A DNA stretch of 64,000 bases from Salminus brasiliensis (Eukaryota; Chordata; Actinopteri; Characiformes; Bryconidae). The first letter of the stretch is position 1, and the number at the start of each line of letters is the position of its first letter. Below the pieces are notes generated by a model. That model was not told the DNA's origin, searched no databases, and saw only the letters and a list, made by a program, of their open reading frames with translations. The position numbers and the translations under genes were made by a program. Of this stretch, positions 55,601 to 64,000 are shown piece by piece. Location of the stretch: assembly GCF_030463535.1 (NCBI RefSeq), contig NC_132878.1:34226261-34290260 (forward strand). Direction: 5' to 3'.

Positions 55601-56431
55601 CAGTAAATATTGATCTTTCTGTCTTTGTCTTTTATGTTTTTGAGCTGTTCATCATGTAGATCAATCTTATCTTCTGTTCATTGTGTTTGTTTTGTTTAGT
55701 TAAGTCTTCTCTTTATAATATAGTGTTAAAACACAAACAACAGAGAACACTAATAGTCAGAATTTATAAACAATCCTTAAATATTCATATATTGAATCAA
55801 TATTCAATATTTCTTTAAAAAAAACATTCACTCTAGTACATTTTCTCAATTATTTCGAAACCGTTCTTTGTCTCTAGATTACTGTCAGCTGACTCTGGAC
55901 CCCAACACAGCATATAACTACCTCATTCTGTCTGAGGAGAACAGAGTAGTGAGATATGGGCAGAATGTCCAGTCGTATCCGGATCATCCAGAGAGATTTG
56001 ATAACTTCTTTGAAGTTCTGTGTAAGGAGAGTATGAGTGGACGCTGTTACTGGGAGGTCGAGTGGACCAGTAAGAGTTGGGTGGCCATATCAGTCTCATA
56101 TAAAGAGATCAGCAGAAAAGGACCAGGTGATGAGTGTAAATTTGGACACAATGATCAGTCCTGGAGTCTGAAGACTTCATCTCCTCTCTCTTTCTGGCAC
56201 AACAACATTGAAACTAAGCTCTCAGCTCCACAATCCTCTAGAATAGGAGTGTTTGTGGATCACAGTGCAGGAACTCTGTCCTTCTACAGCGTCTCTGATA
56301 CAATGACCCTCCTACACACAGTCCACACCACCTTCACTCAGCCTCTCTACCCTGGTGTATGGCTCGCCGGTACTGGCTCAACTGTGACATTATGTAATGC
56401 CACTCTAAACACTTCCCATCCCATTCTTTGA
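52630..56431 (+). CDS. finTRIM/TRIM16-like E3 ubiquitin ligase, copy 4 (divergent; needs a shifted exon 4 acceptor)
   Basis: Exons: 52630-53202, 53571-53666, 54458-54691, 54932-55088, 55482-55538 and 55878-56431, totalling 1671 nt and 556 aa. The RING (Cys15, 18, 30, His32, Cys35, 38, 54, 57) and both B-boxes are intact. Six codons are missing between RING and B-box 1. The acceptor matching the other copies (exon 4 from 54923) would read CAT TTC TAG, a stop at the third codon where the others have CAG. The next AG, in tttctag, starts the exon exactly 9 nt later and restores the frame. The exon 3 donor is GTACAA, weaker than GTAAGA elsewhere; reading through it ends at 54721 and gives a form lacking SPRY. 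The SPRY (from residue 373) ends in a unique GVWLAGTGSTVTLCNATLN tail. Either a functional variant or a gene starting to decay. Confidence 0.78.
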
Positions 56432-57394
56432 AATAGAAGTGTTATAGCAAATTAAACACTCCCAATGTCTAAAACTGTTTCCATGGCCTGAAGATTTCTA
56501 TTTAAGCTGTCAAATGCAGGTCTTCTGGTCTCCAGTCTTCAACGTTGGAGTTGAATCTTCTGGCTCCAATTTGATCCCACAGAATGAAAACATCTGTGTA
56601 CATAGAAATACAAAGAAAGAAAAGGATTTAATGCACAAAATGATTTTTCAAGTTTTCTGGTATCAAAACAGGGCCAACATTATATTTACAGGATCAACAT
56701 ATACATACAGCACACCTGATGATTGACTTATTAGAAAGTTGCAACTTAGCTATACTCTTTTGGTAGCTATCAACAAGTTACTTGTGGATATTTCAACACT
56801 TTTCTTGGCAGTTCATGTATTTCATTGTTCATTTAAATTTGTTGGTTTCCTGATTTAAGCTTGACTTTTACACACAGTCCACATGTTACGTAGGCTTGAG
56901 TTCAAGACTTTAAAAAGGCCTTTCCTACTTAACAGTTGGTACAGTGTTCTTAAGGTTGAATGTCTCTGGTCACTGTGTCCAAAAACAATTTTTTTGTCTC
57001 TTTTTACCATAAAATATTCCTCCAAGGATTATTGAGGAGCCTGTCTTATTTAAACCTCAGATATTTTATTTGGTTTGCTCTTGACTGTTGAAGTGAGTGG
57101 TGTAAAAGCCTCTTGACTTGACATGACTTGACTTGTCACCATGGTAAAAGCCAAATAGCACTCTGAGGCATTTAGAAAAAAATGTTGGAGATCTGGAAGG
57201 TGATTCAAAAAGATCTTTTCCAAGTTAAACAATTGCCTACATGGCTTGATAAGACCGTTTTCTCTGCCCAGCGTCAGCTAAAGAAATATGATCAAGAGAT
57301 ATAATCAAAATTATGTCTTATTTCCTTAAAATTTGAAGAAAAAAAATATAATTGCACATTTCTTCATACTTTGGCAGAATCTATCTATCTTTCT

Positions 57395-57435
<41 letters not shown>

Positions 57436-59860
57436 TATATATTATGGCATATATATATATATATATACTTATATATATTTCATGGCATTGTTACTGAATA
57501 TATTGAAATGACTTATTTATCTTTCTTTCTAATTTTCTATACTTATTTTATTTCCAGCTAATGATTATTGTCATTATGGATTAATCTGCATATTATTTTT
57601 AAACAGCTATCAAGAAAATGTACATGATAAGATAACCATCAATTTCTTTTAGACCATGATATACTGCTACAACCATAATCGAAATAATGGCTTTTCTCTT
57701 TTTTTCCTCTATTATTCCTGTTTACCATACAATTAACTTAATACACAAATGTAAGCATTATAAAATTATATTATGTTCAATATACATTGGTGATTGTTAA
57801 TGCACTTATTTTTCATTTATGGGTAACAAATTTAAATGTTCAAGGACAGCTTGGCTAGCCTCTAAACATCTTAAGTTCTAATTACTTCTAAAGGTTTTTG
57901 CAATACAGTGATGACTTATTCCCTGATTTTAGCATATTGTCCTTGAATATGTACTTAATTGGTGAATGCAAATACCTTTTTTCTGTTTTACATTTTTTGA
58001 CTAAAATATTTTTGCATGCAAGAAAGTTTTTCCATATCCTATAAAATCAACATCTTGAAAATCTTTTTTTTTTTAAGTTTTTTTTTTATAGGCATATATA
58101 GAAAAAAACCTTTTACTCTACAATATATGCATTTGTAGAGTAAAGGTTAGGAATTTAGGAAAACAAGAGAGGAGGGTTGTTTTACACCAGTTACTGAATG
58201 ACTGAAGGAAACCACAAAGGCCGTTTTGGAGATCCATGCTTGGTCACTTAGAGGATCATGGTGCCTCAAGTTGACCTCTATCTTCAGGGCCATATTCGAC
58301 ACCCTTTTTATTTGATTTTTTTCTTTTTAATTGTTTTGTACTTTAAATAAATCTGGCAAAAACAATTTTGTACAGTTTTTGAATGGCTTTTTGACGTTTT
58401 AGAAAAAACAGTTGTTCGGCTTGTTGCTGTAAATGTTTGTTTATTTTCATTTTAATTTTAATTACTAGGTGATTCAAATGGTTCTGAATATGGTTCTTTG
58501 AGCAATACCATAGAAAAATCACTTTTGGTTCCTTAACAAACAATCTGTGTAACAGAGATGTGTGAGTGTAGAAACTCATTTTACTTTAAATTTATCTTTA
58601 CTTTAAAATGGTATCTTTTACATCACGTGATGGTTCTTTAGACCATTAAAAGTTATTCACTCATCACTGCTACAAATATGTTACAAATATATTTAACATT
58701 TTTAACCCAGTAACCTTACTGTTAGACTGCACAAAACAACAAAATAGTCTGAGCACCGAATCACCTCACTTTTACTCAACTGTTTACTCAACTTCTCTGC
58801 TGACTGACAATCTTGTCATATGTGAAACCGAATCAAACTTTGTTCAGGTAGATTAAACAAAATAGATTTGAGAGTACTCAGGAATTTCCACTTCCATTTC
58901 TACCCAACAGCTCTTTTGCTCTAAACTTGAGCAAAACAAGAAATGTTATATTGCAGCTGTAACTCAAGACTAAAGTCAAAATCATGAACTTCTAATATTA
59001 AATAGAACTTGTTACCATTTCACCATATTTGTAGTGCCTCTTATAGTTTAAGACCTCTAAAAGCACTCTAAAAGACTAAAATGTTATTTACAAGTAATGA
59101 AGACATCCTGATTTATTTAGCTCAACCCATTTATCCTGTTTGAAACTCTGCTTGTCCATTTCCAGCTAAATATTCAGATAATCGCACACTATTTCAATGT
59201 ATTTCCAAAAAACTGATCGGGTCTGGGCTGCACAGTTCTTGTCTGTTGATTCTTCACACTGTTGCAGATTATGTCCGTTTCAGAGAGCCAGACACCAGCA
59301 CCACTACTGATGCATGAGGTTGTATGCGTTGGTCAGCTTTAAATAGTGCCACAATAGCAACCAAAATGGAATTCCATATATCCCCAACTGTAGATTACTA
59401 GGGATAAAGCGGTGGCAGAGCAGGGGTGAGGGTGGCTTATAGGGCTCACTGGTCAAAAGCTCTGACCGGGCTGGCAAAACAAATGCCCCAAACGTTTTGG
59501 GAAGCCATCTAGTGGTCTGTTGACAGATTTGTGTTGTCAGGCATGTAGTCCATTTTACCTCAGAGTGTTTTAAATACATATCTCTCCTGTACTTATGCTG
59601 GGGCTTTACTATAAATATACCCTGTGAGGGGATAAGAATTGGGATTTTTGAATTTTTGAATTTAATTAGCAGTTTACACTTTTGAAACACTAAAGCAAAT
59701 ATTAACAGTAAGATCAGATTGTATGAAGCACATGTGAAAAAGAGAATTACACATAAAATCACATAAAAATGCAAAAAAAAAATTAGCAAGGTAGGACAAT
59801 TCGATAAGTAGCACAACACGACAGAAAACCTATGATGCTGTATGTCTGTAAAGGCATAAA
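56432..59860. other. AT-rich non-coding region downstream of the TRIM array
   Basis: No gene was recognised. It contains (AT)n tracts at about 57403-57470 and many T/A homopolymers. A minus-strand open frame of 171 codons (59304-59819) has no family features I can recognise and is treated as non-coding. Confidence 0.6.
57403..57470. repeat. (AT)n microsatellite cluster
   Basis: Interrupted AT repeats over about 70 bp. Confidence 0.85.
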
Positions 59861-62276
59861 TGATATGGTATGAAAAATAGCCATTATACTATTTTCCACA
59901 GCGTTTTTGAACATTTAGTAGTTTTTAACAAGGTTTTGTTGGAAAGCAGTGTTCAAATCGCAGTATATGATGATTGCTGGTGCTGTCAGTCAAGCATAGC
60001 AGTGTTTGAAATCCCAAACGTACTTCTTATAAGCACTCGAGAGAACAAATCGGATTTTTCTCTCCTTACTGCGATGATGGAGACTAGTTATATGCGCCGG
60101 GATACTTTGCGTTCTGGAACTTTTGGTTACAGGCCTGTCTGTTATGGTCACATGTCCCTGGTAGCTCTTTGGCATTAAAAAGAACCATTATAATATTTTC
60201 CACAACGTCTCAGACTATTTCAGAGATTTTAACAAGGTTGTGAAAAAATATATCAATAAATGCTGAATTTATTCAGAATGACATGAAAAGAAGTTCTTTC
60301 AGGTCCATGTGTATGTATTTGATTGAACTAGTCTAAGCACTCCAGGGACAGGATAGTTTTCTATATTTACCACGATAGTGGAGACATGTCCCAGCATATG
60401 TAAGGGCTCGTTGTGAAAGAGTGATTCTGAATGGTTGCAATATATGCTGATTTTTAATTGTTTGCTGTTGTCAATCAAGTATGCAGAGTTTGAAATGCTA
60501 AATGCACTTCTTTTAAGCGTTCGAGGGAAAGAAATAGAGATTTTTCTCTCTTCACCTCGATGATGGAGACTAATTATATCCCAGCATATTTAAGAGCTTG
60601 TCTTGAACGCATGATCGTGATTGGTTAGTTCTTCCAAATAAATGAGAATTTGCGCTAGGAAACTTCCAGATTTGTGTTTCTCCCGCCTGGAGCTTTTGGA
60701 TGCAACCCTTGAAATCTGATATGATCACATGTTCCTGGTAGCTCTTTAGCATTAAAAAGAACCATTAGAATATTTTCTACAACATCTCAGAATATTTCAG
60801 AGATTTTGTGGTTTTTTTTTTTTGTTTTTTTTTAATAAACAGTGTTCAAATCGCAATATATGCAGACTTTTTAATTTTCTGGTGCAGGGAGTCAAGTATA
60901 GCCGTGTTTGAAATGTCAAATGTACTTCTTTGTGCATGTATGATGAAGTTTGTTAAAACTTTTTTTTGTTGTTTCCGTTCATGAAAATAAATTCTTTCAG
61001 ATCCATGTGTATGTATTTCATTGAACTAGTCCAAGCACTCGAAGGACAGAAAAATAGTTTTCTATATTTACCACCATCGTGGAGACCAGTCATGTTCCAG
61101 CGTATTTAAAGGCTCGGTGTGAAAGAGCAGCTACGAGTGATATGTTCCTCCAAGTGAGTGAGCCAGCGCTCCGAAATGTCCCCGTAATGTTGCCATAGTT
61201 TTTTGGTTGCAGCCCTTGAAATCACTTATGGCCACATGTCCCTGGTAGCTCAATCGTATTAAAAATAGCCATTATAATATTTACAAAGTTGTTGAATATT
61301 TAGTAGTTTTAAACAAAGTTTTGTTTGAACAGTGTTCAAATCCCAAATGTACTTCTTATAAGCACTCCAGAGAAAGCAAAACGGATTGTTCTCTCTTCAC
61401 CGTTGTGACAGTATGGCTCCGATTGATTAGTTCTTCCAAATGAATGAGACTTTGCGCTCTGAAACTTCCCGATATATTTATAGGTAAAATATCGACTCTC
61501 CCGTCTGTAGCTTTTGGTTGCAGCCCTTTAAGTCTGTTATGGTCATATGTACCTGGTAGCTCTTTGACATTATAAAAAGAATCATTATAATATTTTCTAC
61601 AATGTTCTGAATATTTTATCATTTTAACAAGATTTTATAAGAAAAACTGTTCAAATCGCAACATTACGGATTTTTAATTGTGTGCAGGAAGTCAAGTATA
61701 GCAGTGTTTGAAATGTTAAATGTACTTCTTTCTGTATGTATGATACTGTATGTTTGTCAAGCGGCACAAAAGCTCGCATGCGCAGTAGAGAGTAGAGGAG
61801 GCAGTTCAGAATGACATGAAGTTTGTTAAAACGTTTTATTTTTTTGTTTCCGTTCATGAAAATAAACACTTTCAGGTCGAGTAAGTTGTGTATGTATTTT
61901 ATTGAACTAGTCTAAGCACTCGTCGTGAGTATGTCTTTGTGATTGTTCTTTTTTCCCGAATAAACGCCAGTTCTTCCGCCCATAACTTTAGGTTACAGCC
62001 TTTGAAGTCAATTATGGTCACTTGTCCCTGGTACATTTATGGCATTAAAAAGAACCGGATTATGGATTATTGGATTATTTTCTGCAGCGTTTCTGAGTGC
62101 TATAGAGTTTTTAATTTTCTATGCACTCGAGAGTAAGAAAACCAGATTTTCTCCTTTACCTCGATCGAGGACACTAGTCATACACCAGCATATTTAGGTA
62201 TAAAGGTGAACCGCTAACGCTCCTGCTTAAGGATTTTGGCTGAAGCTCCTGAAATCCATTATTGTCATATATACAC
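59860..62276. repeat. Complex decayed tandem repeat
   Basis: A block reading ggtcacatgtccctggtagc followed by tctttggcattaaaaagaac recurs, with changes, near 60145, 60722, 61230, 61540 and 62017, with a partial copy near 62255. Other blocks recur in the same order between them: tcaaatcgcaatatatgc, gtcaagtatagcagtgtttg, ttccgttcatgaaaataa, ttgaactagtctaagcactc, and gatggtggagac followed by cagcatatttaa. The full composite unit looks about 500-570 bp, with some units shortened to 250-310 bp. The array resumes after the Tc1 insertion and runs off the window. No coding frame is repeated. Confidence 0.75.
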
Positions 62277-63660
<1,384 letters not shown>

Positions 63661-64000
63661 GGTTTTGTCAAAAAGTGTTCAAAAGGCAACATATGCTGAC
63701 TTTTGATAGTCTGGTGCTGGTAGTCAAGTATAGCAGTGCATAACATGCCATATGTACTTGTTTGTGCATGTTTGATGCTGTATGTTTGTCAATCAGTACA
63801 AAACCTTGCATGCTAAGTAGAGAGTGGAAGTGGCAGTACTGAATGACATTAAGTTTGTTAAAAAGTTTTTTTTTGTTGTTGTTCCTGTTCATGAAAAGAA
63901 AACCTGTCAGTTTGAGTAAGTTGTATGTATTTTGTTGAACTAGTCAACACAAAATCATTTATTTAAATATGTTAAACATTGACTTGGGTCAAGTTGACCC
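63661..64000. repeat. Continuation of the complex tandem repeat
   Basis: After the Tc1 element the array blocks return: aaaagtgttcaaaaggcaac, gtcaagtatagcagtgcata, a ttcatgaaaagaaaacc block and tgttgaactagtcaacac. The repeat continues to the window edge. Confidence 0.7.

Noticed and set aside
59304-59819. A 171-codon minus-strand frame
   Set aside because: Hydrophobic start and mixed remainder with no motif I recognise. It lies next to a decayed repeat array. Could be a transposon relic but there is no support.

Overview
The window reads as vertebrate nuclear DNA, and more specifically a teleost. It has long introns with GT-AG junctions, many microsatellites, fish-type Tc1, hAT, LTR, LINE and SINE remains, and a tandem array of fish TRIM genes with C-terminal B30.2 domains. 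The array sequence resembles the expanded finTRIM/TRIM16-like sets of otophysan fishes such as characins. That placement is inferred from protein similarity only.

Layout, left to right. (1) 1-5602, minus strand: first coding exon of cdk19 (Mediator kinase) and about 5.5 kb of its first intron, which holds a hAT-type element with an 8-bp target duplication. (2) 5603-6920: a head-to-head promoter region shared with amd1, with ZNF143-like sites on the cdk19 side and CCAAT, CRE-like and TATA elements on the amd1 side. (3) 6921-15524, plus strand: the complete nine-exon amd1 gene (S-adenosylmethionine decarboxylase proenzyme, 335 aa). It has an upstream MAGDIS hexapeptide uORF and an in-frame open tail of 119 codons after its stop. 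A 3' UTR of about 3.2 kb follows. (4) 20845-27899, minus strand: complete ppil4 in 13 coding exons (484 aa: cyclophilin-like domain, RRM, basic RS/RD tail), tail-to-tail with amd1. (5) 27900-30581: ppil4 promoter, a foldback element, a chimeric duplicate of two ppil4 intron segments, and a solo LTR with a 5-bp target duplication. (6) 30582-56431, plus strand: four head-to-tail TRIM genes (RING, two B-boxes, coiled coil, PRY/SPRY). All have the same six-exon structure and intron phases. (7) 56432-64000: no protein gene recognised; AT-rich sequence, then a complex decayed tandem repeat that holds a dead Tc1-like transposon.

How the parts work. cdk19, amd1 and ppil4 are housekeeping genes for transcription, polyamine synthesis and RNA-linked processes. 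amd1 carries two translational control signals readable directly from the DNA. The TRIM array looks like an innate immune effector cluster. Copies 2 and 3 have intact interferon-response-type elements just upstream of the start codon, whereas copies 1 and 4 have degraded ones. Copy 4 also has an in-frame TAG near the start of exon 4, which an acceptor lying exactly 9 nt downstream would avoid.

Exon boundaries were set by hand from splice sites, reading-frame continuity and recalled family sequences. No alignment or database search was run. Transposon family names are provisional except where terminal structure and target duplications are stated.
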